Shown piece by piece: positions 16,599 to 25,800 of a DNA stretch of 64,000 nucleotides. The position numbers and the translations under genes are program-made. The stretch's first letter is position 1, and every line of letters starts with the position of its first letter. Source of the stretch: Haemophilus haemolyticus_L. Lineage in GTDB: Bacteria > Pseudomonadota > Gammaproteobacteria > Enterobacterales > Pasteurellaceae. The stretch spans positions 178,135 through 242,134 of the forward strand of contig NZ_QQGY01000002.1 of NCBI RefSeq assembly GCF_003490595.1, given 5' to 3'. The notes under the pieces are model-generated. The model had not been told where the DNA came from and made no database searches. It saw only the letters and a program-made list of their open reading frames with translations.

Positions 16599-17354
16599 AT
16601 GAATAATCTCGAACTTGAACAACTCATTAATCAAAAACTTTCTTCTGATAAAATCAATGACTATGCGCCCAACGGCTTACAAGTCGAAGGTAAAACAGAA
16701 ATCAAAAAAATCATTACTGGCGTAACGGCGAGTCAGGCTCTAATTGATTACGCAATCAGTCAAAACGCCGATGCGATTTTGGTTCATCACGGCTATTTTT
16801 GGAAAAGTGAAAACCCTTGTATCCGAGGAATGAAAGGTAAGCGAATTAAAGCACTTTTAGTAAACGACATTAATTTATATGGCTATCATTTGCCATTAGA
16901 TATGCACCCAGAATTAGGCAACAATGCGCAATTAGCCAAACTGCTCAACATTGAAAATTTACAACCATTAGAAAAAGGCGCTGTCAGTATTCCTGTTTGG
17001 GGTGAATTAAAAGAACCGATGACAGGTAAAGACTTTGCAGAAAAAGTAGAAAAAGTGTTAAATCGAAAACCGTTAATTTGCATTGAAAACGGACCGCACT
17101 TAATCCGAAAAATTGGTATCTGCACCGGTGGCGGACAAGGTTATATTGATCTTGCTGCAGAACAAGGCTGCGATGCGTTTATTACCGGTGAAGTGTCAGA
17201 ACAAACGATCCATTCTGCTCGTGAGCAAGGATTACATTTCTTCTCTGCTGGCCATCACGCAACAGAACGCTATGGCATCAAGGCATTAGGCGAATGGTTG
17301 GCAAAAGAATATGGCTTTGATGTAGAATTTAAAGATATAGATAATCCAGCATAA
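16599..17354 (+). CDS. Nif3/DUF34 family protein (YbgI-like)
   Basis: The product has 251 residues from ATG 16599 (MNNLELEQLINQKLSSDKIN). The frame is open further upstream, but that part overlaps the terminator hairpin of the candidate sRNA. NGLQVEGK (about 25-32), the metal ligands VHHGYFW (about 64-70), GYHLPLD (about 95-101) and the C-terminal GEVSEQTIHSAREQ and SAGHHATERYG segments define the NIF3 family, a toroidal hexamer with a dinuclear metal site. Proposed roles include GTP cyclohydrolase-related and metal-insertion functions, none settled. The neighbour ffh is convergent and separated by an inverted uptake-sequence terminator. Confidence 0.92.
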   Translation: MNNLELEQLINQKLSSDKINDYAPNGLQVEGKTEIKKIITGVTASQALIDYAISQNADAILVHHGYFWKSENPCIRGMKGKRIKALLVNDINLYGYHLPLDMHPELGNNAQLAKLLNIENLQPLEKGAVSIPVWGELKEPMTGKDFAEKVEKVLNRKPLICIENGPHLIRKIGICTGGGQGYIDLAAEQGCDAFITGEVSEQTIHSAREQGLHFFSAGHHATERYGIKALGEWLAKEYGFDVEFKDIDNPA

Positions 17355-17360
17355 AATACA

Positions 17361-17400
17361 AAAGTGCGGTAAAAATATTTTTTTTTTAACCGCACTTTTA
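17361..17400. terminator. Inverted uptake-sequence terminator between nif3-like gene and ffh
   Basis: AAAGTGCGGT (17361-17370) and ACCGCACTTT (17389-17398) form the stem. The long T tract lies in the loop rather than after the stem, so termination strength on the plus strand is uncertain. Confidence 0.7.
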
Positions 17401-17410
17401 TCTTCTGAAA

Positions 17411-18799
17411 TTATCGTTTAAACATTCCGCCTAAACCACCAAGACCGCCTAAGCCTCCGCCCATTAAGCCTTGCATTCCACGCATCATTTTAGCCATGCC
17501 GCCTTTACGCATTTTCTTCATCATACGTTGCATTTCATCGAATTGTTTAAGTAATTTATTAACATCTTGCACTTGAGTGCCAGAGCCTAATGCAATACGA
17601 CGACGGCGAGATCCTTTGATAATATCTGGGTTTGCACGTTCTTTTAAGGTCATGGAGTTAATGATCGCTTCCATTTTGATAAACATTTTGTCATCTACTT
17701 GATTTTTAACATGATCAGGCAAATTTTTTGCACCTGGTAATTTCTCAAGCATAGACATCATGCCGCCCATTTTTTTCATCTCGATCAGCTGCTCGCGGAA
17801 ATCATCTAAAGTGAAATCATCGCCTTTCTTGAATTTCTGCGCCATTTTTTCGGCTTTTTCACGGTCAACAGAACGTTCAAGATCTTCGATAAGGGAAAGC
17901 ACATCGCCCATGCCCAAAATACGGGAAGCGACACGATCAGGATGGAAAGGCTCAAGCGCCTCCGTTTTCTCGCCCACACCCAAGAATTTGATTGGTTTAC
18001 CTGTGATTTGACGAATTGATAACGCCGCACCACCGCGAGCATCTCCGTCCACTTTTGTCAAAATAACCCCTGTAAGCGGCAATGCTTCATTAAAGGCTTT
18101 TGCCGTATTGGCCGCATCTTGACCAGTCATCGCATCAACAGTGAAAAGGGTTTCGATTGGATTTAATGCTGCATGGACTTGCTTGATTTCGTCCATCATT
18201 TCTGTATCAACGTGTAGGCGACCTGCCGTATCCACAATCAACACATCGTAGAATTTCAGTTTTGCATCAGCAAGTGCCGCTTTAGCAATATCAACTGGAT
18301 TTTGTTTAACATCCGATGGGAAAAAACCCACGCCAACGGATTGAGCCAAGGTTTCAAGTTGCTTAATCGCAGCAGGACGATATACGTCGGCAGAAACCAC
18401 TAACACTTTCTTTTTATGGCGTTCACGCAAGAATTTTGCCAATTTACCCACACTGGTGGTTTTACCCGCACCTTGTAAACCCGCCATTAAGATCACTGCT
18501 GGTGGTTGGGTTGCAAGATTTAAACTCTCATTGGTTTCGCCCATGGCTTTTTCAAGCTCACGCTGAACGATTTTTAAGAACTCTTGCCCTGGCGTTAAAC
18601 TTTTATTGACTTCTTCCCCAAGCGCGCTTTCTTTTACTTTTGCGATAAATTCACGCACCACAGGTAAAGCAACATCTGCCTCAAGTAATGCCATACGCAC
18701 TTCGCGCAAGGTTTCTTTAATATTATCTTCCGTTAAACGGCCTTTTCCTGTGATATTACGTAAAGTTTTGGAAAGGCGATCCGATAAATTCTCAAACAT
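17411..18799 (-). CDS. ffh: Signal recognition particle protein Ffh
   Basis: The product has 462 residues from the internal ATG at 18799 (MFENLSDRLSKTLRNITGKG), the normal Ffh start; a second ATG three codons upstream is less likely. Order: N helical domain (about 1-85), G domain with GLQGAGKTTSVGKLAKFL (about 105-122), DTAGRLHVD, TKVDGDARGG and GVGEKTEALEPFHPDR, then a methionine-rich M domain (about 325-462) ending in Met/Gly repeats (MMRGMQGLMGGGLGGLGG). It binds 4.5S RNA and signal sequences and delivers ribosomes to FtsY and SecYEG. The M domain groove is intact. Confidence 0.97.
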   Translation of the reverse strand: MFENLSDRLSKTLRNITGKGRLTEDNIKETLREVRMALLEADVALPVVREFIAKVKESALGEEVNKSLTPGQEFLKIVQRELEKAMGETNESLNLATQPPAVILMAGLQGAGKTTSVGKLAKFLRERHKKKVLVVSADVYRPAAIKQLETLAQSVGVGFFPSDVKQNPVDIAKAALADAKLKFYDVLIVDTAGRLHVDTEMMDEIKQVHAALNPIETLFTVDAMTGQDAANTAKAFNEALPLTGVILTKVDGDARGGAALSIRQITGKPIKFLGVGEKTEALEPFHPDRVASRILGMGDVLSLIEDLERSVDREKAEKMAQKFKKGDDFTLDDFREQLIEMKKMGGMMSMLEKLPGAKNLPDHVKNQVDDKMFIKMEAIINSMTLKERANPDIIKGSRRRRIALGSGTQVQDVNKLLKQFDEMQRMMKKMRKGGMAKMMRGMQGLMGGGLGGLGGLGGMFKR

Positions 18800-18930
18800 G
18801 GCTAACAATCCTGTTTTTCTTAAAAAATTGCGCTGATTATACCGAAATTTAGGCGTTTTTCATCATTTCAAATGAAAATGGCTTTTTGAGTAGGCGATTT
18901 CATAAAGAAAGCATAGGAGATAAGGAAAAA

Positions 18931-19051
18931 GAATGATTATTTAGCCAATTTCGGGTATCATTCTGCCCACTCTTGGCTATTTGAGTAGCCATTTGATTTA
19001 GCAAAATCAAATAACAGGTAAAAAGTGCGGTGAAAAATGACCGCACTTTTT
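18931..19051 (+). promoter_or_regulatory. Structured leader with alternative hairpins before the CorB-like gene
   Basis: Several pairings overlap: GAATGAT (18931-18937) with ATCATTC (18957-18963); TAGCCAA (18942-18948) with TTGGCTA (18973-18979); the same TGGCTA (18974-18979) with a second TAGCCA (18986-18991); ATTTGATTT (18991-18999) with AAATCAAAT (19004-19012); and a 12-bp uptake-sequence hairpin AAAAAGTGCGGT (19020-19031) with ACCGCACTTTTT (19040-19051). The mutually exclusive pairings ahead of a terminator-like hairpin resemble an attenuator or riboswitch. A separate small RNA ending at the last hairpin is also possible. Confidence 0.45.
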
Positions 19052-19079
19052 GTTGATTAACGAACAAAAGGATTTTCCC

Positions 19080-20342
19080 TTGGACAGTATTCCCCTTAGT
19101 ACTTTATTTATTATTCTCATTATCTGTTTAGTGTTATCTGCCTATTTTTCCGGCTCAGAAACCGGACTACTCTCTCTCAATAAATATCGTCTTCGTTTTC
19201 TATCAGAACAAGGCAATAAAGGCGCACAAAAAGCAGAAAAACTGCTAGAAAAGCCAGATACCTTGTTAAGCTTTATTCTTATTTTTAATAACCTTGTAAA
19301 TATCAGCGCATCGGCGATTGCGACCATGATTGGTATGCGTTTATACGGTGATGCCGGCGTGGCGATTGCAACAGGTTTGCTCACTTTCGTGATGCTTGTC
19401 TTTTCTGAAATTTTTCCTAAAACTGTGGCAGCAATGCACGCGGAAAAAGTCGGTTTTGTGTCCAGCCATATTTTGACGGTATTACTTAAAATCTTCTATC
19501 CGTTAGTTTGGCTAATGAATATTTTTACCAAATTATTAATGCATTTGGTGGGATTAAAACCCGATATGCAAAAACAAGTAATTAGCCGTGAAGAACTTCG
19601 TAGTATCGTATCAGAAGCGGGCGAAGCGACGCCTGATGAACAACATCCACAAATGTTGCTTTCTATTTTAGATATGGAAACCGTCACCGTTGATGACATT
19701 ATGGTTCCGCGCAACGAAATTGGCGGCATTGATATTGATGATGACTGGAAAGCCATTATGCGCCAGCTCAATCATGCGGCACATAACCGAGTGGTGCTTT
19801 ACAAAGGCAGCCTTGATGAACAAGTACTTGGTATTTTGCGCGTGCGTGAAGCATTCCGCTTACTGCTGGAAAAAAATGAATTTACCAAAGAAACCTTAAT
19901 TCGTGCCGCAGATGAAGTGTATTTCATTCCTGAAAGCACGCCATTAAAAACGCAACTTGCAAATTTCCGTACAAATAAAGAGCGAATTGGCTTAGTTGTA
20001 GATGAATACGGTGATATTAAAGGCCTTGTGACGTTGGAAGATATTTTGGAAGAAATCGTTGGTGATTTTACCACTTCCACCGCCCCAAGCATTGACGAGG
20101 AAGTAACGCAACAATCCGATGGTTCCATGATTATTGATGGCTCTGCCAACCTACGCGATCTCAACAAAATGTTTAACTGGGAATTGGATACAGAAGATGC
20201 CCGAACCTTTAATGGTTTAATCCTCGAACACTTAGAGGAAATTCCCGATGAAGGCACGGTTTGCGAAATTGATGGCTTGCAAATTACCATTCTTGAAGTG
20301 GGCGATAATATGATAAAACAGGCGAAAGTCGTCAAACTTTAA
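19080..20342 (+). CDS. CorB/CorC (CNNM-HlyC) family membrane protein, YfjD-like
   Basis: The product has 420 residues, beginning at a TTG at 19080. AAAAGGA at 19066-19072 is correctly placed for it and not for an earlier in-frame TTG at 19050, and the first residues (LDSIPLSTLFIILII) form the first membrane segment. Order: DUF21/CNNM membrane domain (about 1-180, AYFSGSETGLLSLNKYRLR and EIFPKTVAA), a CBS pair (about 200-330, IMVPRNEIGGID and GLVTLEDILEEIVGDF) and a CorC/HlyC C-terminal domain (about 345-420). Relatives are linked to magnesium and cobalt efflux or resistance. The leader is unusually structured. Confidence 0.9.
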   Translation: MDSIPLSTLFIILIICLVLSAYFSGSETGLLSLNKYRLRFLSEQGNKGAQKAEKLLEKPDTLLSFILIFNNLVNISASAIATMIGMRLYGDAGVAIATGLLTFVMLVFSEIFPKTVAAMHAEKVGFVSSHILTVLLKIFYPLVWLMNIFTKLLMHLVGLKPDMQKQVISREELRSIVSEAGEATPDEQHPQMLLSILDMETVTVDDIMVPRNEIGGIDIDDDWKAIMRQLNHAAHNRVVLYKGSLDEQVLGILRVREAFRLLLEKNEFTKETLIRAADEVYFIPESTPLKTQLANFRTNKERIGLVVDEYGDIKGLVTLEDILEEIVGDFTTSTAPSIDEEVTQQSDGSMIIDGSANLRDLNKMFNWELDTEDARTFNGLILEHLEEIPDEGTVCEIDGLQITILEVGDNMIKQAKVVKL

Positions 20343-20363
20343 TCATAAAAAACTCCGCTAAAT

Positions 20364-20408
20364 TGAACCGCACTTAGAGTTAAATATCTCTCAAAGTGCG
20401 GTTTGTTT
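20364..20408. terminator. Inverted uptake-sequence terminator between CorB-like gene and the Slam gene
   Basis: AACCGCACTT...AGAG and CTCT...AAGTGCGGTT (20366-20403) form an extended stem followed by TGTTTTT on the plus strand. It serves two convergent genes. Confidence 0.85.
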
Positions 20409-21848
20409 TTAAAAGTTTTTTTCAAATTTCAATACCACTTCATTCTGTTTATAGCGATATAACATTTCTACGTTACTCTGATGATTTGTATGAATAAAAT
20501 TGATACTAGGCACAATATCGTAAAATTTGAATTTAGGAATGGCAAAGGTAAACAGATATTTTTGTTCATTGTCTTTTCTTGTTTTTCCTAAAAGTGCATT
20601 ATAATCTTGATAATCTATTTTTCTAAAAATACCTTGCGCAGTAATATCAATTCCGCTTTCAAAACTTTTATTAATACCTATTCTTAACCCCTTTCTAGCA
20701 TATTGATCAATTTTTGATTCTGTTGAAAACTTTTTCGCATAATCCAATCCACCAAATAAAATCCAATCATTTGGTAAGCTATAAACTAAAGTAGAAAAGA
20801 AAGAGAGAATTTTTCCATCTTGATAAGATAAATTACGATCTTGATATTTTTCCCATTTATATTCTGTTTGCAAAGAAAAGTATAAATTCGGATTGAAAAT
20901 CGTTGAATAGGAGATATTAAACCCTTTTCTTTCGCTATACCAATGATGATAGGCTCTTGTTTTTTCAATTAAAGGGTAAAGATCTAATTGATTTTTTTGA
21001 TCTTTAAAACGGTATCCTAATCCAAGTGAAATATTATGTTCAGTAAATTCTGATTTTTTCGGATAAAACTCACCATAAGCTAATCCTTTAAAAATAATAC
21101 CTTGATTATTTAATATTTCAGTATATTTATTTAATACCGCTTCATAACTAAATCCTGTGCTTTTTTGAATAGTTGGTCTAGTTCGTGTAAATTCTAATGT
21201 ACCAAGATAAGGATTTTCGACAATTTCTTTACTAGTTTCATTACCAGATTGATTTAAATTAGAATTATAAATTGTGCCAAAAGAAAAAGATCCTTGCCAC
21301 GATTGACGATAATCAAGTTGTGATAAATATTGGTTTACACGTGCCATTACATTTGGTTGTTGTGGCAATGCTATCTGATTAAAAAGAATTTTAGATTGAT
21401 TGTTTTGCCAGTTTAGAAAATAGAGTTTAGCTAAATCTAATTTTCCGCGTGTGAAATCAGGTTCTTGTTGAACAAGTTGCTCGTAAAGCTGAATGGCTTT
21501 TTTGGTATTTCCTTGATTAAATGCAATATTCGCTTCTGCAAATAAAATCATTCCTCGTTCTGCTTGCGGAAATTGTTTATAACGGATTAATAAATATTGA
21601 ATATCATTCGTTTGTTTGTGATTAATTGCGAGAAAAAGAGCGGTCATTATTTCTTCTATATTATTACTCACCTCAAATTCTTGGTTGTTTATTGTTAATG
21701 TAGTAAAGAATTTATCTTGTTGAATAAATTGTTGTTCTTGTCGTTGTTGATTTAATTGAGATTGTTGCTGTAAGCGAAAATCTTTTTCTTGATTTTCGGC
21801 AAGTACCAAGAAAGGAATAAAAAGAAGGATAAAAGAGAATTTCGACAT
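20409..21848 (-). CDS. Slam-type outer-membrane translocator (surface lipoprotein/hemophore assembly modulator)
   Basis: The product has 479 residues. After a signal peptide (MSKFSFILLFIPFLVLAENQ) comes an N-terminal helical domain with tetratricopeptide-like repeats (about 90-190, IQLYEQLVQQEPDFTRGKLD and LAKLYFLNWQNNQ). A DUF560 14-strand barrel follows (about 195-479, from WQGSFSFGTIYNSNLNQ to a final KFEKNF). Slam proteins move TbpB-fold lipoproteins or soluble hemophores across the outer membrane. The gene is last in a receptor-hemophore-Slam operon, 54 bp after the hemophore stop, so that protein is the expected client. It looks intact. The family assignment is firm; the client is inferred from context. 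Confidence 0.9.
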   Translation of the reverse strand: MSKFSFILLFIPFLVLAENQEKDFRLQQQSQLNQQRQEQQFIQQDKFFTTLTINNQEFEVSNNIEEIMTALFLAINHKQTNDIQYLLIRYKQFPQAERGMILFAEANIAFNQGNTKKAIQLYEQLVQQEPDFTRGKLDLAKLYFLNWQNNQSKILFNQIALPQQPNVMARVNQYLSQLDYRQSWQGSFSFGTIYNSNLNQSGNETSKEIVENPYLGTLEFTRTRPTIQKSTGFSYEAVLNKYTEILNNQGIIFKGLAYGEFYPKKSEFTEHNISLGLGYRFKDQKNQLDLYPLIEKTRAYHHWYSERKGFNISYSTIFNPNLYFSLQTEYKWEKYQDRNLSYQDGKILSFFSTLVYSLPNDWILFGGLDYAKKFSTESKIDQYARKGLRIGINKSFESGIDITAQGIFRKIDYQDYNALLGKTRKDNEQKYLFTFAIPKFKFYDIVPSINFIHTNHQSNVEMLYRYKQNEVVLKFEKNF

Positions 21849-21902
21849 AAAACATCCTGTTTACAATAAGGCTTGCTTTCGCAAGCCTTTTGTTTATTAA
21901 AC

Positions 21903-22721
21903 TTAATTTTTAGTACCGCCAAAGGCTGTGTTGTATTCAGGTTTTGAAGCAAAGGTTGCCATACCTGCCAAGCCTTCAGCTTTAGCACCGTAGAAACGGC
22001 CTTCTGATTTACCAGTTACTCCTTCAGCTTTAGCACTTCCCTCAAAGGTTGCATCCCTTTTATTGATTTGGCTTTGAATAGAGAGTTTTAAATCAGGTTT
22101 AGATAGAGAACCCTCAATAGTTCCAGCATCAAAATCAACATTGAATTTACCTGTCATTAGTGCCCTATTGAAGTCATTATATTGATTAATACCTTTAACT
22201 TGATAAACAGCATTACCTTTTGGTAAACGTTTTGTCGGATTAGAACCAACATAATAAACACTGACATTTTTTTCTTGGGTAGTTTGGCCACTCACATTTT
22301 CCCATTCGCCGTAGTAGGTATCCATATTACCAACTTGTTTAAAGGACAATCTTCCTAACCCAGTATGATCTGGCATAATTAAAGTCAATTTAGGCATTTT
22401 GTATAATTTTGCCACAACTACGCCATTGGAATCTTTTTTAGCAACGCCAGTAATATGCGAAATCCATTTGTCTGCACGCTCAGCCATTAAAGCCATTGAT
22501 TGACCTTTATTATTTGCTGTTTTACTTAAGACAGCGGGATCATTAGGAATACTACTGTCATATATTTCAACGCCAGCCTTTCCATCTTTTTCTCCTGCCT
22601 TGATTTTTATATATCGAGTTTGATTTGTATCAGTTGATACATTTCCCACTACCTGCGCTTGTGTAAAACCAACAACCCCACAAGCCATTACTGCTACTGC
22701 AATTTTACTTAGTTTTTTCAT
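21903..22721 (-). CDS. Hemophilin/HphA-like secreted heme-binding protein
   Basis: The product has 272 residues. A signal peptide (MKKLSKIAVAVMACGVVGFTQAQ) has no lipobox cysteine at the cleavage site, so the protein should be soluble rather than a lipoprotein. The N-terminal part (about 24-180) is the probable heme-binding domain; the C-terminal part (about 185-272) is an eight-strand barrel with the TbpB-fold signature GRFYGAKAEGLAGMATF. This architecture is that of hemophilin of H. haemolyticus and HphA of Acinetobacter, which are exported by Slam and feed heme to a partner receptor. Both partners flank it here. GGAAATTATT precedes the ATG and a good Fur-box-like site lies 85 bp upstream. 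I did not verify heme ligands. Confidence 0.88.
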   Translation of the reverse strand: MKKLSKIAVAVMACGVVGFTQAQVVGNVSTDTNQTRYIKIKAGEKDGKAGVEIYDSSIPNDPAVLSKTANNKGQSMALMAERADKWISHITGVAKKDSNGVVVAKLYKMPKLTLIMPDHTGLGRLSFKQVGNMDTYYGEWENVSGQTTQEKNVSVYYVGSNPTKRLPKGNAVYQVKGINQYNDFNRALMTGKFNVDFDAGTIEGSLSKPDLKLSIQSQINKRDATFEGSAKAEGVTGKSEGRFYGAKAEGLAGMATFASKPEYNTAFGGTKN

Positions 22722-22803
22722 AATAATTTCCTTATTATAGAAGGTTTATAAAATCAAAACATTAATCGTCTTGAGCCAAAATCATCATATCATAAAATAA
22801 ATA

Positions 22804-22818
22804 TGATAATTATTTTCA
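22804..22818. promoter_or_regulatory. Fur-box-like site upstream of the hemophore gene
   Basis: TGATAATTATTTTCA matches 13 of 14 defined positions of the 7-1-7 Fur motif (TGATAAT-N-ATTATCA). It lies immediately after the receptor stop codon, 85 bp before the hemophore start, which suggests a separate iron-regulated promoter for the hemophore-Slam pair. Confidence 0.6.
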
Positions 22819-22819
22819 T

Positions 22820-25800
22820 TTAAAATTTTGCGGTAAAACCTAATTTGATCGTTCTTCCTGGTGCAGGCATACTAGAACGTGTGAGTGGATCAAGATAATA
22901 ACGATCAGTAATATTTGTTCCCACCAATTCTAATTGAAGGTTTTCATTTACTTTATAGGAAGCATAAGCATCAACCACTAATACTGGATTCCAGCGATTG
23001 GTTTCAGAGCTTCCTAAGAAGCCCGCATCTCTTAATGATTTTGCACGGCTGTCTTTTACTTGAGAATGATAAAGCCAGCGAGTACCTAATTCTAAGCGCT
23101 CATCAAATGCTCGAATACCTAAATTTGCAGTAATAGAATATTTTGGTGCAATTGTATGTTTTAAATATCCATTATTATTACCACCATTTACACATTCAGG
23201 AAATGCTCTAGTTCTTTTTCCTGTAAGTCCGTTATAATCCCAACCTCCTCTATCTAAAATAGTAGAGTTTTTATCACAAAATTTATTTTTTAGATTATAA
23301 ACTACACCTAAATTAGCAAAGAAATTTCCTTGATCATAACGAGCTTGTAATTCCAACCCAGATAAAATTCGTTTGTCAAATTGTTTTAGTTCATAATTTA
23401 TATCTCGATCAAATACATTTTTAGTTAAATTATGAAAATAATTTAAACGAATATCTGCACGACGAGCGTTAGATAATAAGTTGCGTAAATCTTGTACATA
23501 ACCTACTTCAATATTTTTACTATGTTCTGGTTTTCGCTTATAGAATGGATGGAGTTCTATAATTGAATAGCCAATTGTATCTTCAAAAATACTTGGCATT
23601 CTTTTAGTCTCAGTATAACGAGCATATAAACGAATATTATCTTTTACTAAAATAGTTATCCCCAAAGATGGTGACCAAGCATGAGCACTTCGTTTTGCCT
23701 TTTTCATTCTTTCCCATTGTTCAGGTGTTGGATTTTTCTTAGCCAAAGCTGATGAAAGAGTAATAGTTTTTATAACTTTTTCCATTCTTCCTGTATCTTT
23801 ATTATATATTTCTTCATCAAGTTTATCTTTTGGGAAATACTTGTTTATAGCAGATTCATTAAAGTTAAAGTTTCCATATTCATCTCTCTCAAAGAATATA
23901 CTTCTCCATATAGGCTCAGAATTTCTTACTGCTTTATCGATCGCATAATCTTCTTCTGTAGGTCTATGTAAATTCTCTTTTTCTAATTTTTTATCAACAT
24001 ATTTTTCCATTTCATTAAGCCAATTGTCATAAGCACTGTCATCATCAGGTGGTGGATTCTTTGCTTCAAATTCATCTTCATATTCTAGTTTCTTATTGCT
24101 TGCTATTTTATAAGTATTTAGTCTCTTTCTTATCTCATCGTCTAATTTCACAAAACCATAATAACTTAATTCTAAAGCGGCAGGATAAAATACTTCTTCC
24201 CTTTGTTTATCTTGAATTTGTTTTCTTAATCCATCATCACGAGATTTATAATGAGTATATTTCGCGCCTGCATCTAACACTAACCAATCCACAGGGCTAT
24301 ATTGGAAATTAAAGCCAACATTAAACTCTTTGCGTTTGCCATGACGTTCACCACTCATATAATAATCCCAACTAGGGCAATATATTTTACTGTTCTTCTT
24401 ACCACCACCAACCCAACCACCACATACCTCGTTTGCAAGTGGAGTATTTTTGGTAAATTCATTTTCAGAATTTAGATTCTCCCATTTGTAATTACTCATT
24501 ACATCAAAATTTAATTTTGGAGTAACTTCAAAACGGTTGCTGGCATAAACACCATAATGATTATCTTTTGACCATTGTGCTTGCGCTTCTTTGGTATCAA
24601 AAACCCCCTTAATATTTGGTGTTTTATCATTGGAATTAGCGTATTCTTTCCATTTTTTACGCATTTGTTTTATATATTCGGCTTTATCTATTAAATATTT
24701 TTCATAACCTTCTTCCCCTGGTTGTTTAATTTCAGGTGCAACAAGATCAGTTCCTACAGAATTAAATCCCATATCATCAAAAATAATATCGGAAGGGCTT
24801 CCGCCTGAAGTATTGGTTTTGGCATGATTAAATACAGCATAGGCTCCAAGGCGCAAATTCACCCATTTATTATTTTCAGGGTTATATTCAAAATCTGTAT
24901 TCACTGCGGTTTGTTTTACATTGGCAAGCGGCCATTGTAGAACTGTGCCTTGTTGATAGCTGGTTTGCCATAAACGAGAAGGCATTATCTCACCATAATG
25001 CATATCGCTATGGCGCAAACCAAATTTCCATTTTGTATGATCATTAAATTTAATTGTGGCTTTGCCTAAATAGGACTCGGATTCAAAAGACGTATTTGGG
25101 ACTTCTTTTTTCGGATGATAAACAATCGCTATCCAGGGAATATAAGGATCATCACTTCGATAATAATCAGGATTAATATCATGGGCCTTTGCGTATTCAT
25201 CTAAAGTTTTTCCCTCACCATAATTATGACCACCCTTTCCACCAGAAAAATAATTGCCTTTGTTACGATAAGCATAAGCAAATAATCCTTCAAAATGCTC
25301 ATCTTTTGTTGCTATAGCTAGTCGATAGGCATTATCATTAAAAAATTTATTGCGTCCTTTGGCACGCGCAGGATAACGATCGGATGTTCTAAAATAAGCT
25401 GAAATAGCACCTAACCCCATATCTTCAGGATGATCGAGTTTTCGGAAATCTTGACCAACAGGAATAGGATAACCACGTTGCTTAATAGAATTGTTAGCTG
25501 TTTCAGCTTTAAATTCGATACCAAATTTTTCACCTTTTTTAATAATGTCATCAGGTTCTAATGTGCTTAAACGAATAGTGCCCGCTGCGCCACTATCTAA
25601 AGTGCGGTTTAAATTTGGGCCTTTTTCAACAGTGACACTGCTAATTAAAAATGGATCAAGATAGTTACGGTTGCTCACACCCGCAAAACCACGCCAAACT
25701 GTAATAGCTTGTTCCGTGCCATCGACTAAAACGGGAATTCGACCTTGCCCCTGTACACCACGAATATTTGGATCCAAGGCACCGCTATTACGTGCATCAC

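Noticed and set aside
17371..17388. Long A/T tract between nif3-like gene and ffh as a phase-variable repeat
   Set aside because: It is the loop of a convergent terminator, not in a promoter or coding frame; length change would have no evident effect.
19050..19079. Upstream in-frame TTG as start of the CorB-like gene
   Set aside because: It would begin inside the uptake-sequence hairpin, while AAAAGGA is spaced for the TTG at 19080 and the membrane segment begins there.
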